From Gordonia hydrophobica NBRC 16057 (GTDB lineage: Bacteria > Actinomycetota > Actinomycetes > Mycobacteriales > Mycobacteriaceae): DNA of 64,000 nt. The stretch is from contig NZ_BCWU01000001.1 in the NCBI RefSeq assembly GCF_001592365.1, forward strand, positions 682,001-746,000, given 5' to 3'. Below are positions 47,496 through 55,947 of the stretch, in pieces. The notes under the pieces were generated by a model, which was not told where the DNA came from, made no database searches, and worked only from the letters and a program-made list of their open reading frames with translations. The first letter of the stretch is position 1. Every line of letters starts with the position of its first letter. A program made the position numbers and the translations under genes.

Positions 47496-48459
47496 GACGA
47501 AAGTAGCCATCATCGGTTCCGGCAACATCGGCACCGACTTGATGATCAAGGTGATGCGGACCTCCAAGCACCTCGAGATGGGCGCGATGGTCGGCATCGA
47601 CCCCGAGTCGGACGGTCTGGCCCGCGCTGCGCGGTTCGGCATCCCGACCACCCACGAGGGCGTCGAGGGCCTGGTGAAGCTGCCGAACTTCGACGAGATC
47701 GAGATCGTGTTCGACGCGACGTCGGCCAAGGCGCACGAGTACAACGCGTCGATCCTCCAGCCGCTCGGCAAACGCCTCATCGATCTGACGCCCGCCGCCA
47801 TCGGTCCGTACGTGGTGCCCGCCGTCAACATCGGCGATCACCTCGACGCCGACAACGTCAACATGGTCACCTGCGGTGGCCAGGCCACCATTCCGATCGT
47901 CGCCGCAGTCTCCCGCGTCGCACCTGTCGCCTACGCCGAGATCGTCGCCTCGATCGCCTCCAAGTCGGCGGGTCCGGGCACCCGCGCGAACATCGACGAG
48001 TTCACCGAGACCACCTCGGCCGCCATCGAGCAGGTCGGCGGCGCTCGGAACGGCAAGGCCATCATCATCCTGAACCCGGCCGAGCCGCCGCTCATCATGC
48101 GCGACACCGTGTTCGCACTGGTGGACGCGCCGGACCTCGACACCCAGGAGCAGATCCGCAACTCCGTCGAGAAGATGGTCGCCGACGTCTCCGCCTACGT
48201 GCCGGGCTACCGCCTCAAGCAGAAGGTACAGATCAACCCGATCGCCGAGGACGCCACCGTCGACACCCTGATGAAGGAGGAGCCGGAGTCGGCGCCGACG
48301 CACCAGGTGTCGGTCTTCCTCGAGGTGGAGGGCGCCGCCCACTACCTGCCCGCGTATGCGGGAAACCTCGACATCATGACCTCCGCCGGCCTGCAGTACG
48401 CCGAGCGGATCGCAGCCATCACAGCGCAGGAGACTGCAGAGCAAGGAGCAGGCGCATGA
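47488..48459 (+). CDS. mhpF: Acetaldehyde dehydrogenase (acylating)
   Basis: A 323-residue enzyme that oxidises acetaldehyde with CoA and NAD to acetyl-CoA. The Rossmann motif GSGNIGTD lies at 10-17 and the catalytic Cys129 in [12 protein letters not shown]. It forms a complex with the aldolase MhpE that channels toxic acetaldehyde between active sites. GAAGGG precedes the ATG by 7 bases. It overlaps mhpD upstream and mhpE downstream (ATGA), consistent with complex formation. Confidence 0.97.
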   Translation: MSKTKVAIIGSGNIGTDLMIKVMRTSKHLEMGAMVGIDPESDGLARAARFGIPTTHEGVEGLVKLPNFDEIEIVFDATSAKAHEYNASILQPLGKRLIDLTPAAIGPYVVPAVNIGDHLDADNVNMVTCGGQATIPIVAAVSRVAPVAYAEIVASIASKSAGPGTRANIDEFTETTSAAIEQVGGARNGKAIIILNPAEPPLIMRDTVFALVDAPDLDTQEQIRNSVEKMVADVSAYVPGYRLKQKVQINPIAEDATVDTLMKEEPESAPTHQVSVFLEVEGAAHYLPAYAGNLDIMTSAGLQYAERIAAITAQETAEQGAGA

Positions 48460-49484
48460 CCACCCCGATCTTCGTTCAGGACGTCACCCTGCGTGACGGC
48501 ATGCACGCCGTCCGGCACCGGATCAGCACGGACGACGTGAAGCGGATCGTCTCGGCGCTTGACGAGGCGGGCGTCGACGCCATCGAGGTGGCGCACGGCG
48601 ACGGGCTGGCCGGCGGCTCGGTCAACTACGGTCCGGGGTCCAACACCGACTGGGAGTGGATCGAGGCCGCGGCGAGCGTCCTCAAGAACGCTCGTCTGAC
48701 CACCCTGCTGCTGCCCGGCGTCGGCACCGTCGAGGAACTCAAGCGCGCGTGGGATCTGGGCGTCCGCTCGGTGCGCATCGCCACCCACTGCACGGAGGCC
48801 GACGTCTCCGCACAGCACATCGCCGCCGCACGCGAGATCGGCATGGACGTCTCCGGTTTCCTGATGCTCTCGCACATGTCGACACCGGAGAAGCTGGCCG
48901 AACAGGCCGTGCTGATGGAGTCGTACGGCGCCAACTGCGTCTACATCACCGACTCGGGCGGACGCCTGACGATGAACGATGTCGTCGCTCGCGTGAAGGC
49001 ATACCGCGGTGCATTGAAGGACGAGACCGAGATCGGCATCCACGCCCACGAGAACCTGTCGCTGTCGGTCGCCAACTCGGTGGTCGCCGTGGAGAACGGC
49101 GTGTACCGTGTCGACGCCTCGCTCGCCGGCCACGGCGCCGGCGCGGGCAACTGCCCGATCGAGCCCTTCGTCGCGGTCGCGAACCTGTCGGGCTTCGAGC
49201 ATCGCTGCGATCTCAACAAGCTGGAGGACGCCGCGGACGACATCGTCCGGCCGCTGCAGGACCGTCCGGTGCGGGTGGACCGCGAGACCCTGACCCTCGG
49301 CTACGCCGGCGTCTACTCGTCGTTCCTGCGTCACGCCGAGGCCGCTGCCAAGCGCTACGACCTCGACGTCCGCGACATCCTCACGGTCTGTGGCGAGCGA
49401 CGTCTCGTCGGTGGTCAGGAGGACATGATCGTCGACATCGCGCTCACCCTCGTCGCCGAACGCGATGGCGAAGAGGTCGCGTAG
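48456..49484 (+). CDS. mhpE: 4-hydroxy-2-oxovalerate aldolase
   Basis: A 342-residue metal-dependent class II aldolase that splits 4-hydroxy-2-oxovalerate to pyruvate and acetaldehyde. The N-terminal motif [15 protein letters not shown] supplies Arg13, Asp14 and His17; the metal-binding HxH is in [16 protein letters not shown]. The C-terminal DmpG communication domain (about 270-342) is present. It is the last gene of the mhpD-mhpF-mhpE operon and ends the pathway. Confidence 0.97.
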   Translation: MTTPIFVQDVTLRDGMHAVRHRISTDDVKRIVSALDEAGVDAIEVAHGDGLAGGSVNYGPGSNTDWEWIEAAASVLKNARLTTLLLPGVGTVEELKRAWDLGVRSVRIATHCTEADVSAQHIAAAREIGMDVSGFLMLSHMSTPEKLAEQAVLMESYGANCVYITDSGGRLTMNDVVARVKAYRGALKDETEIGIHAHENLSLSVANSVVAVENGVYRVDASLAGHGAGAGNCPIEPFVAVANLSGFEHRCDLNKLEDAADDIVRPLQDRPVRVDRETLTLGYAGVYSSFLRHAEAAAKRYDLDVRDILTVCGERRLVGGQEDMIVDIALTLVAERDGEEVA

Positions 49485-49514
49485 TGGCCGGCGGCCTGCA
49501 TCCGCGGAACTGAG

Positions 49515-49554
49515 CGAGATCCGCGTAGTTCAGCGCAGGACTACGCGGATCTCG
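49515..49554. terminator. Terminator after mhpE
   Basis: A 15-bp perfect stem, CGAGATCCGCGTAGT with its complement, around a 10-base loop, 30 bases after the mhpE stop. A third copy of the arm (ACTACGCGGAT) follows at 49559-49569. It probably serves convergent coaE transcription as well. Confidence 0.8.
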
Positions 49555-49575
49555 TCGTACTACGCGGATACCGAG

Positions 49576-49741
49576 CTAGTGTCCTGCGTCGGAAATTCGC
49601 TTGCGGTTGCGGCGGCCCGGTGAACGCCTGGCTGCGTTGTCGTCGGTCGACATAGCTACCGCTATGCCTCCCTCCTCCGCCTTGCCAGCCGCCCACCGGA
49701 TCCACCGCAACACGAAAGCAATTTCCGACGCAGGACACTAG
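49576..49741. mobile_element. MITE-like 166-bp palindromic element
   Basis: The ends are perfect 22-bp inverted repeats beginning CTAGTGTCCTGC and reaching GGAAATT. Inside them the sequence stays an imperfect inverted repeat to the centre (CATAGC/GCTATG at about 49650-49666), so the whole element can fold into one hairpin. CGAG flanks both sides (49572-49575 and 49742-49745), a possible 4-bp target duplication. No open frame encodes a transposase, so it would depend on an enzyme elsewhere. The right end supplies the TAG stop of coaE. Confidence 0.75.
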
Positions 49742-50679
49742 CGAGCGGTCGGGCGCAGATGCACGCGAACCGGGCGGCCGACGTCGGCACTGATGTGGAG
49801 CCGCTCGCCGTCTGAGGGCAGCGCGCGCGGGAAGCCGCCCGCCGTGAGTGCGTCGGCCACCGAGTCGGCGACGGCGAGATCGGCGACCGTCGCCTCGATG
49901 TCGATGACCGGTTCCGCGGACTCGCCGACGACGGCGGTCGGACCCACGTGGGTGACGGCGGAGGCGTTCGCTCCGAGCAGAGCCCAGATCCGTCCGACGA
50001 CGCGACTCCCGACCACCGCCCACTCCGGGTCGTACTCGCGGACCCCGGTGGGGAGTGGTGCAGGTGTTCCGGCGGCGATGTTGTCACGCAGGGGAATCAG
50101 CCGGTCGTCCCACGCAGCGACGGCCTGCGCCGCCAGCTGGTCCGGGGTGCCGGAGTTGTCGAGCCAGAGGTCGGCGACGGCGCGACGCTGTTCGTCGGTG
50201 GCCTGCGCAGCGATCCGAGAACGAGCGTCGTCGGCGTCCATGCCGCGCAGGTTCACCAGCCGGTCGAGGCGGACGTCAGCATCGGTGTGGACCACCGCGA
50301 CCAGGTGGTAGAACGGCGCCATGTTGCCCTCCACCAGCAGGGGGACGTCGTGGAGGATGATCGCGTCGGCCGGCGCGGCATCGGTCAGCTCTTTGGTGCG
50401 GGCGCCGATCAACGGATGCGTGATGGAGTTCAGCATCGTGCGACTGTCGTCGTCGACGAACGCGCGTGCCGCGAGCGCCGGGCGATCCAGTGCCCCGTCG
50501 GCACCGATGATCTCGGGACCGAACGCCTCCGCGAGTTGCGCGAGCCCGGGGGTCCCCGGTTCCACGACCTCGCGTGCGATCCGATCCGCGTCGACGTGGT
50601 AGGCGCCGCGCTCGATGAACGTCTTGGCCACCGTCGATTTGCCGGCGCCGATTCCTCCGGTGAGTCCCACTCTGATCAC
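49738..50679 (-). CDS. coaE: Dephospho-CoA kinase with shortened GrpB-like C-terminal domain
   Basis: Phosphorylates dephospho-CoA to CoA, the last step of CoA synthesis. The kinase domain (about 1-200) has the P-loop GLTGGIGAGKSTV and HVDADRIAREVVEPG. Residues from about 215 (YDPEWAVVGSRVVGRI, HVGPTAVVGE, VIDIEATVADL) correspond to the GrpB/UPF0157-like domain fused to CoaE in mycobacteria, but the protein ends at VHLRPTAR, about 75 residues earlier than the M. tuberculosis form as I recall it (about 407 residues). Its TAG stop lies inside the palindromic element. The kinase itself looks intact. Start is GTG 50679. Confidence 0.93.
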   Translation of the reverse strand: MIRVGLTGGIGAGKSTVAKTFIERGAYHVDADRIAREVVEPGTPGLAQLAEAFGPEIIGADGALDRPALAARAFVDDDSRTMLNSITHPLIGARTKELTDAAPADAIILHDVPLLVEGNMAPFYHLVAVVHTDADVRLDRLVNLRGMDADDARSRIAAQATDEQRRAVADLWLDNSGTPDQLAAQAVAAWDDRLIPLRDNIAAGTPAPLPTGVREYDPEWAVVGSRVVGRIWALLGANASAVTHVGPTAVVGESAEPVIDIEATVADLAVADSVADALTAGGFPRALPSDGERLHISADVGRPVRVHLRPTAR

Positions 50680-50727
50680 GTAATCCAGTGTGTCAGACGG
50701 GCCGCGGCCGGCAGCGGGTGGTGAGCG

Positions 50728-51276
50728 CTACCGCTCGAAGAACGTCTGCGGATCGAGCGCGCTCAGCGGGGTCCACCGTTCGACCCCCTCGTCGGGAACA
50801 TCGGCACCGTCGACGGCGTCGCGGAATCCCCGCAGACGCAGCGCCAGTGTCGGGTCTTCGTCGACGCTGCGGACGCACTCGTACAGGAGCGCCAGGACAT
50901 GGACGCATCGTGCGGTGCGGGCGCGACACGAGCAGTCGACGACAGCGAGTTCCGGCGGCGTTCGGGCGACGAGCGCGTGGACCCGGTCGGTCAGCGCGGC
51001 GACGCCCGGCGTCGGCCCCACCGCCGCGGCGACGGTCTGCGCCGTGTCCCGATCGATGGCGGAGAACTCCACGTAGGCGACCGACGCGTCGCCGCCCCGG
51101 ACCACCGTTCCGCGGATCAGCCGCCCGTCGATCTGGACGTCGGTCAGCGCGTTCCGCGCCAGGCTTCGGGCCCGCGGCAGCAGCGGCTCCGGTCTGGTCA
51201 CCGAGGTCGGCTCCACAAGGCGAAGGAAGTCACGGCCCCAGAGGGTGTATCCGAACTCAGCCGTCAGCGAGCTCAC
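50728..51276 (-). CDS. Small SWIM zinc finger protein paired with SNF2 helicase
   Basis: A 182-residue protein with a SWIM motif, CSCRARTARCVH (C-x-C-x6-C-x-H, about residues 128-139). SWIM proteins of this type are regularly encoded beside bacterial SNF2 helicases and may help bind nucleic acid. The GTG start overlaps the helicase stop (GTGA), so the pair is translated together. Outside the motif it has no recognised domain. It is the second SWIM protein in the window and is much shorter than the first. Confidence 0.85.
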   Translation of the reverse strand: MSSLTAEFGYTLWGRDFLRLVEPTSVTRPEPLLPRARSLARNALTDVQIDGRLIRGTVVRGGDASVAYVEFSAIDRDTAQTVAAAVGPTPGVAALTDRVHALVARTPPELAVVDCSCRARTARCVHVLALLYECVRSVDEDPTLALRLRGFRDAVDGADVPDEGVERWTPLSALDPQTFFER

Positions 51277-53078
51277 CCGACCTCCTCGCGTCGACGGCGC
51301 AGAACTTCGATCAACCGCTCGTCGGAGAGCTCGGTGAGGGCGGCCAGGGCGCTGGTGTCGCTGTCGAGATCCAGTGCGGCCTTGCGGTCGTGCATGCGCG
51401 CGATGTGCTCCTCGAGTGTCCCGGCGGTGGTCAGTGTGGTCACCGTGACCACTCGGTCTTGCCCGATCCGGTGGACGCGGTCGGTGGCCTGTGCTTCGAC
51501 GGCCGGATTCCACCAGCGGTCGAAGTGGAGGACGTCGGCGGCGCGTGTGAGCGTCAACCCGGTTCCGGCGGCCTTCAGGCTTGCGACGAGCACACCGGAT
51601 CCGATGCCCGACTGGTAGTCGTCGACGATCCGGTCACGCTCGGCACGGGACAGCCCACCGTGAAGGAACGGGACCGGGCGGCCCGTCGCCGCACCCAGGT
51701 GCGCGGCCAGCAGATCGCCGGTCTGCCGGTACTGAGTGAAGACGACGGTCGGCGCGCTGTTCTCCTGATTGGTCACGACGATGTCGGTGGCGACGTCGAG
51801 CTTGCCCGACCGTCCGCCGATCTCACCGCGCACGGGGCCGTCGCCGACGAGTGCCGGGTGGTTGCACAGTTGTTTGAGTCGGGTGAGTGCGGTGAGGATC
51901 GCGCCGCGTCGTGCCATCCCCACGCCGAATCCCTCGGCCTCGACGTCGGCGAGGATCGCATCGTAGAGCCGCGCCTGCTCCGCGGTCAGATCGCACTCGA
52001 CGTCGGTGTGCAGTTTGGGCCCGAGGCTCGCGGCGACGTCGGCTTTGGTCCGCCGCAGCACATGCCCCGAGATCGCGTCGTGCATGCGCCGTTTGGCGTC
52101 GGCGGAACCGTCTCGGATGGGCCGGGAGTAGCGGCGCCGGAAGAGCGCGCGATTGCCGAAGGCGGTCGGTGCGACGAGGTTCAACAGCGCCCACAGTTCG
52201 TCCAGATCGTTCTCGACCGGCGTGCCCGTCAGAGCGATCCGGACGTCGGCGGTCAGGGCGCGCGCTGCGCGGGAGACCTGTGTGCGATTGTTCTTCAGCG
52301 CCTGAGCCTCGTCGAAGACGACTGTCGCCCAAGGCCTCTCACTCAAGGCTGCGGCGTGGCGTCGGAGCGTGGGGTACCCGGTGACGATGATCCCTGGCGC
52401 GTGCTCGGAGTCGGGGACGGTGCCGCCGCGGTAGTCGACGGCGGGCAGTGTCGGCGCCCAGCGACGGATCTCCCGCAGCCAGTTGGTCACCAGACCGGTG
52501 GGGCAGACGACGAGGACGGGGCCGGTCGTCGAGTGGGCCAGATGTGCGATGGTCTGCAGCGTCTTGCCGAGACCCATCTCGTCGGCGAGGATCCCGCCGC
52601 CGTCGGCGCAGACCTCGTCGAGCCAGGTGACACCGCGCAGCTGATACGCGCGCAGGTCGGCGTCGACGACGTCGCGCAAGGTCACGGCAGCGACCTGCGT
52701 GGCCGCGAACACGCGACGTGCGTACTCGGCACTGACGACGGCGTCGCCTGCGGCGTTGAGCACCGCATGGGCCGCCCCGGGAAGGTGCACGTCGGCCTCC
52801 GGATCGTCCACGAGTGCTCGCCACGCAGCGAGCGACGGAGCGCCGTCGGAGGGAAGATCCGCCACGTCGACGATGCGGCAGGCGATGTCGTCGGGGCGGA
52901 GGGTCTTGGCGGGACCGAACCCCTCGGGCAGCGGAAGTCGAACGGTGGGTCCTGCGTTCTCGGGAGAGGTGCCCGTATCCGACCAGAGGGCGAAGGCGTG
53001 GCGGTCGGTGAGATAGGTCGCTTGGCAGGCGACGGAGGAGGCGGAGCGCGATCGAGGGGTCAGGGTTCTCCCAATCAT
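51273..53078 (-). CDS. SNF2-family (DEAD/DEAH-type) helicase
   Basis: A 601-residue superfamily 2 ATPase. Helicase motifs: I ADEMGLGKTLQT, II VVFDEAQALKN (DEAQ rather than DEAH), III LTGTPVENDLDELW, V GTGLTLTRA, and VI QATDRVHRIGQDR. The about 150 N-terminal residues are specific to the bacterial branch. It moves along or remodels DNA-protein complexes; the biological role is unknown. ATG 53078 is closest to the divergent TetR gene, and the operator between them implies repression by that protein, which is unusual for a SNF2 enzyme. Confidence 0.93.
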   Translation of the reverse strand: MIGRTLTPRSRSASSVACQATYLTDRHAFALWSDTGTSPENAGPTVRLPLPEGFGPAKTLRPDDIACRIVDVADLPSDGAPSLAAWRALVDDPEADVHLPGAAHAVLNAAGDAVVSAEYARRVFAATQVAAVTLRDVVDADLRAYQLRGVTWLDEVCADGGGILADEMGLGKTLQTIAHLAHSTTGPVLVVCPTGLVTNWLREIRRWAPTLPAVDYRGGTVPDSEHAPGIIVTGYPTLRRHAAALSERPWATVVFDEAQALKNNRTQVSRAARALTADVRIALTGTPVENDLDELWALLNLVAPTAFGNRALFRRRYSRPIRDGSADAKRRMHDAISGHVLRRTKADVAASLGPKLHTDVECDLTAEQARLYDAILADVEAEGFGVGMARRGAILTALTRLKQLCNHPALVGDGPVRGEIGGRSGKLDVATDIVVTNQENSAPTVVFTQYRQTGDLLAAHLGAATGRPVPFLHGGLSRAERDRIVDDYQSGIGSGVLVASLKAAGTGLTLTRAADVLHFDRWWNPAVEAQATDRVHRIGQDRVVTVTTLTTAGTLEEHIARMHDRKAALDLDSDTSALAALTELSDERLIEVLRRRREEVG

Positions 53079-53094
53079 CGAATAATACCGTATG

Positions 53095-53117
53095 GTGTAC
53101 GGAGTAACACCGTACAC
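53095..53117. promoter_or_regulatory. TetR operator between helicase and tetR
   Basis: GTGTACGG and CCGTACAC form a perfect 8-bp inverted repeat around 7 bases. A second, overlapping inverted repeat (CCGTA-N5-TACGG) starts at about 53088. The site is 17 bases from the helicase start and 31 from the tetR start, so one bound dimer could repress both. Confidence 0.8.
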
Positions 53118-53147
53118 GGCACGGAGATCTGCGGCAAGGAGAGCGCG

Positions 53148-53906
53148 ATGGTCGACAGTCCGGGGCACGACGTGCCTCGAATCGTGGAACTGCTGTGGAA
53201 CTCGACTGCCGATGTCCGCCGTCCCGGTCCACGGCAACGCGCAAGCGTTCCCTCGGTGGTGCGCGCTGCGATCGAGCTCGCCGACACCGGCGGGCTGGGA
53301 CAGGTGTCGATGCGGTCGGTGGCCGAGCGGGTGGGGCTGAAGCCGATGGGCGTCTACACCTACGTGCCGAGTCGCACGGTGTTGATCGCGCTGATGGTCG
53401 ACGCCGTCGCGGTCGACGACGACGTGATGACCGGTGGCGATCTCGCGGCGTGTCTTCGGCAGATCGCCGATCAGTATCGTGATGAGCTGCTGCGACATCC
53501 CTGGCTGCTGGACGTGCCCGCCTGGCGGCCGATCCCCGGCCCGGGGTCGTCCCGGCGCTACGAGCAGCAGCTCGCAGCGCTCGAGGTCGTGCTGGGTGCC
53601 GCCGGACAGCCAGTCGACGACGTCGAACTCGATGCGATCATCGCGGTGCTGAAGGCGTTCGCCACGGGGAATGCTCGACTTCGGCTGGATCAGGCCGCCG
53701 AGTTCGCTCAGTCGGGGCTCGACGACGCGCAGTGGTGGGAGATCGCCGGCCCGCTGTTGGCCGACGCCATGCCTGCAGCCGACTACCCGGTCTCCAGCCG
53801 TGTCGGGTCGACGGTCGGCGAACTGTTCGCCGGTCCCGGAAATGCCGACCACGCATATGAATTCGGCCTGAAACGACTCATCGACGGCCTCGTCGGCCGT
53901 CGATGA
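53148..53906 (+). CDS. TetR-family transcriptional regulator
   Basis: A 252-residue regulator. The helix-turn-helix is at about 40-85 (ELADTGGLGQVSMRSVAERVGLKPMGVYTYV), with a C-terminal ligand/dimer domain of the TetR_C type. AAGGAGAG lies 5 bases upstream of the ATG. It is divergent from the helicase-SWIM operon and shares an operator with it. No small-molecule enzyme or pump is adjacent, so the ligand cannot be guessed. Confidence 0.9.
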   Translation: MVDSPGHDVPRIVELLWNSTADVRRPGPRQRASVPSVVRAAIELADTGGLGQVSMRSVAERVGLKPMGVYTYVPSRTVLIALMVDAVAVDDDVMTGGDLAACLRQIADQYRDELLRHPWLLDVPAWRPIPGPGSSRRYEQQLAALEVVLGAAGQPVDDVELDAIIAVLKAFATGNARLRLDQAAEFAQSGLDDAQWWEIAGPLLADAMPAADYPVSSRVGSTVGELFAGPGNADHAYEFGLKRLIDGLVGRR

Positions 53907-53948
53907 GTCATCGGTGGAGGGGTGGCGAGGTCACCCGCCGCTGTCGGA

Positions 53949-54812
53949 CTATTCCCAGACGTAGCCGTCGCCGAGGATCTCAGCGCAGAAACCGACGCTG
54001 CGAGCCGGATCGGACTTGATGTCGGAGGTGAGCACCTTCTTGGTGGGACCGGTGCAGTTCGGGACATTCTTGGAGTCGGTGCGCTCGGTGATCTTGAAGG
54101 CGGTGCTGATCGATGTCGAGCTCTTCGAGCATGCGACCGGCTCGAGTTTCAGGCTGACCGCCATGCGGGTGTCCTCGTAGCACTTGCCGACTTGGTAGTT
54201 GGAGGTCAGGCAGAGGGTCTCGTCGGCGGCGCCGCGGCCCGATTCGTAGACGTAGCCGTCGTAGCCCGCTTTGTCGCAGGCACTGGAGTTCTCCAGTTTC
54301 GCACCGACGATGAAGCTGGGCGTCGTGTCGTCGTCGCAGTCGACGGCCTTTGTCTCGACGTTGAAGCCGCTGCCCGAGGCGACGGCGATGCACGAGCCCA
54401 CCGGTGTCGCATCGATGTTCTTGCCGCTGTCCTTGTCGCGGAAGACCACCGAGACGATCACGGCGATGACCGCGACCGCGATGATCGGCACGGCGATGCG
54501 CAGAATCCGCTTCAGCGGGTTCTGCGACGGGGGAGTCGGCGGAGTGTACGGCGGGGTCCCGGCCACCGGCGCATAGCCGCCGAAGGGAGGTTGGCCGCCG
54601 AAAGGGGCTTGGCCGCCGGCGGGAGGTTGGCCACCGGCAGGTGGTTGCGCGCCGACAGGAGGCTGACCGTAGGCGGGCGGCTGCCCGCCAGTCGGCTGCC
54701 CGGTGTAGTCGGGTTGCCCGCCGGTCGGCTGCCCGGTGTAGTCGGGTTGCCCGCCGGTCGGCTGCTGTCCGAACGGATTCCCCGGCTGGCCGGGAGGGGG
54801 AGGCGTCGTCAT
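53949..54812 (-). CDS. LppU-like membrane protein with Pro/Gly/Gln-rich N-terminus
   Basis: A 287-residue protein. Residues 1-95 are low-complexity Pro/Gly/Gln with a repeated QPDYTGQPTGG unit. One transmembrane segment follows at about 105-128 (LRIAVPIIAVAVIAVIVSVVF). The exported C-terminal domain (about 135-287) has eight cysteines spread over the length (CIAVA, VDCDDD, CDKAGY, LCLTS, GKCYED, VACSKS, NCTGP, GFCAEI), suggesting four disulfides, as in LppU/SCO3897-type proteins. Function unknown. It is convergent with tetR. Confidence 0.82.
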   Translation of the reverse strand: MTTPPPPGQPGNPFGQQPTGGQPDYTGQPTGGQPDYTGQPTGGQPPAYGQPPVGAQPPAGGQPPAGGQAPFGGQPPFGGYAPVAGTPPYTPPTPPSQNPLKRILRIAVPIIAVAVIAVIVSVVFRDKDSGKNIDATPVGSCIAVASGSGFNVETKAVDCDDDTTPSFIVGAKLENSSACDKAGYDGYVYESGRGAADETLCLTSNYQVGKCYEDTRMAVSLKLEPVACSKSSTSISTAFKITERTDSKNVPNCTGPTKKVLTSDIKSDPARSVGFCAEILGDGYVWE

Positions 54813-54910
54813 AGTCGAAAGAACTTTCCGGTGAGTCGGAGCGAGATCGTTCGATAGTTTTCCACACCTGAGAGGAGCCTGAACGCACAGCGTCGTCTAC
54901 TTGATCGACA

Positions 54911-55432
54911 TCACGAATTCAGCCACCGCAGCGGCTCGCCGACCTGTGCGTCGAGCCATGCCTGTACGCCGCGCGACTGCGCGGCGCCGGCCATCGCCGA
55001 CACCGCGATTCGGACCGCTTCCTCGCAATCCGCCGTCGAGATGAACTGCGCCGCATGGGCTTCGAAGAGTTCGTCGATGTCGATGAGTTGGAGCGGCTCG
55101 CCGGCCGAGTCGACGAGGTCGAGATACCAGTCCACCGCATGCCAGCGGCCCTCCTCGTCGGCGCCGGTGAACTCGCCGACGTCGAGGTACAGCCGCTGCG
55201 ACTCGCGGTAGCCGGGAATGAAGTGGAAGATGTTTGCGCGCAGACCGAGCGCAGGCAGCAGCCACGTCTCCAGATGGGTGAACCGTGGGTGATCCGCCGT
55301 CCGCGACATGTACAGCCCGTAATCGGCGACGCGGTATTCGTCCACTGCCCGGACGAATCCCTTCGGGTCGGTGTTCGTCATGGCCGGGACGTCGAAGACC
55401 TCGCGCTTGGGCGGATGCAGGTCGGCACTCAT
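54911..55432 (-). CDS. DUF402 domain protein
   Basis: A 173-residue protein of the DUF402/FomD-like family. It starts MSADLHPPKREVFDVPAMTN and has HPRFTHLETWLLPALGLRA and RLYLDVGEFTG; the family's acidic metal-site residues appear in WYLDLVDSAGEPLQLIDIDE. Family members include nucleotide hydrolases (FomD type); the substrate here is unknown. The 5' flank, starting about 58 bp upstream, is the large repeat array. Confidence 0.85.
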   Translation of the reverse strand: MSADLHPPKREVFDVPAMTNTDPKGFVRAVDEYRVADYGLYMSRTADHPRFTHLETWLLPALGLRANIFHFIPGYRESQRLYLDVGEFTGADEEGRWHAVDWYLDLVDSAGEPLQLIDIDELFEAHAAQFISTADCEEAVRIAVSAMAGAAQSRGVQAWLDAQVGEPLRWLNS

Positions 55433-55490
55433 GTGCCTACCGTGTCACAGCGCGGTGGTGCGCGACGGCCGGTCGGGAAAGAAGTGCCGC

Positions 55491-55922
55491 GTCACCTGCG
55501 GGCGTGCCCCTTCACGCTGATCGAGTGGCATCTGCGAGCGCGTCCCTTCACGTTGGTCGAGTGGCATCTGCGGGCGTGCCCCTCCACGCTGATCGAGTGG
55601 CACCTGCTGGCGTGCCCCTTCACGCTGATCGAGTGGCACCTGCGAGCGGAGCGAGCAAGTGTCGTATCGAGATCGCCGTGACCGACGCTGGAACGCAACC
55701 GATTGCGCATCGTGCTGACCGACTGCGAGCGACCCAGCGGAACTCGCGGCGGTCTCGATACACCGCCGGCTCGCTGCGCTCGCGGGCGGCACTCGACCAG
55801 CGTGGAGGGGCGCGCTCGCGGGTGGCACTCGATCAGCGTGAGAAGGTGGGCATCGCAGCTCGCAGGCGGCACTCGATCAGCGTGGCGCCGCAGCTCGCAG
55901 GCGGCACTCGACCAACGTGTGA
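55491..55922. repeat. Mirrored repeat array (four copies each way)
   Basis: On the left arm, after a truncated copy at about 55494, four direct copies of the unit GATCGAGTGGCACCTGCGAG (with variants) start near 55514, 55550, 55586 and 55622, and end in AGCGAGCAAGTGTCGTATCG. After about 70 bp (55681-55750) the end sequence appears inverted (TCTCGATACACC), followed by four inverted copies at about 55781, 55811, 55855 and 55890. It is the same family as at 19392-19616. The whole forms a 430-bp inverted structure that fills the 515-bp gap between two minus-strand genes; no gene is supported here. Confidence 0.9.
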
Positions 55923-55947
55923 GAAGAAAGCCAGCACCGCCACCGAA

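Noticed and set aside
49541..50023. Alternative minus-strand frame crossing the MITE-like element
   Set aside because: It reads out of frame with coaE through the hairpin. The composition is Arg-rich without domain, and coaE is clearly the coding frame.
55445..55872. Small frames within the repeat array
   Set aside because: They are translations of the repeated units (recurring CHSISV/PPASA-type peptides), with no ribosome sites and no similarity to a protein family.
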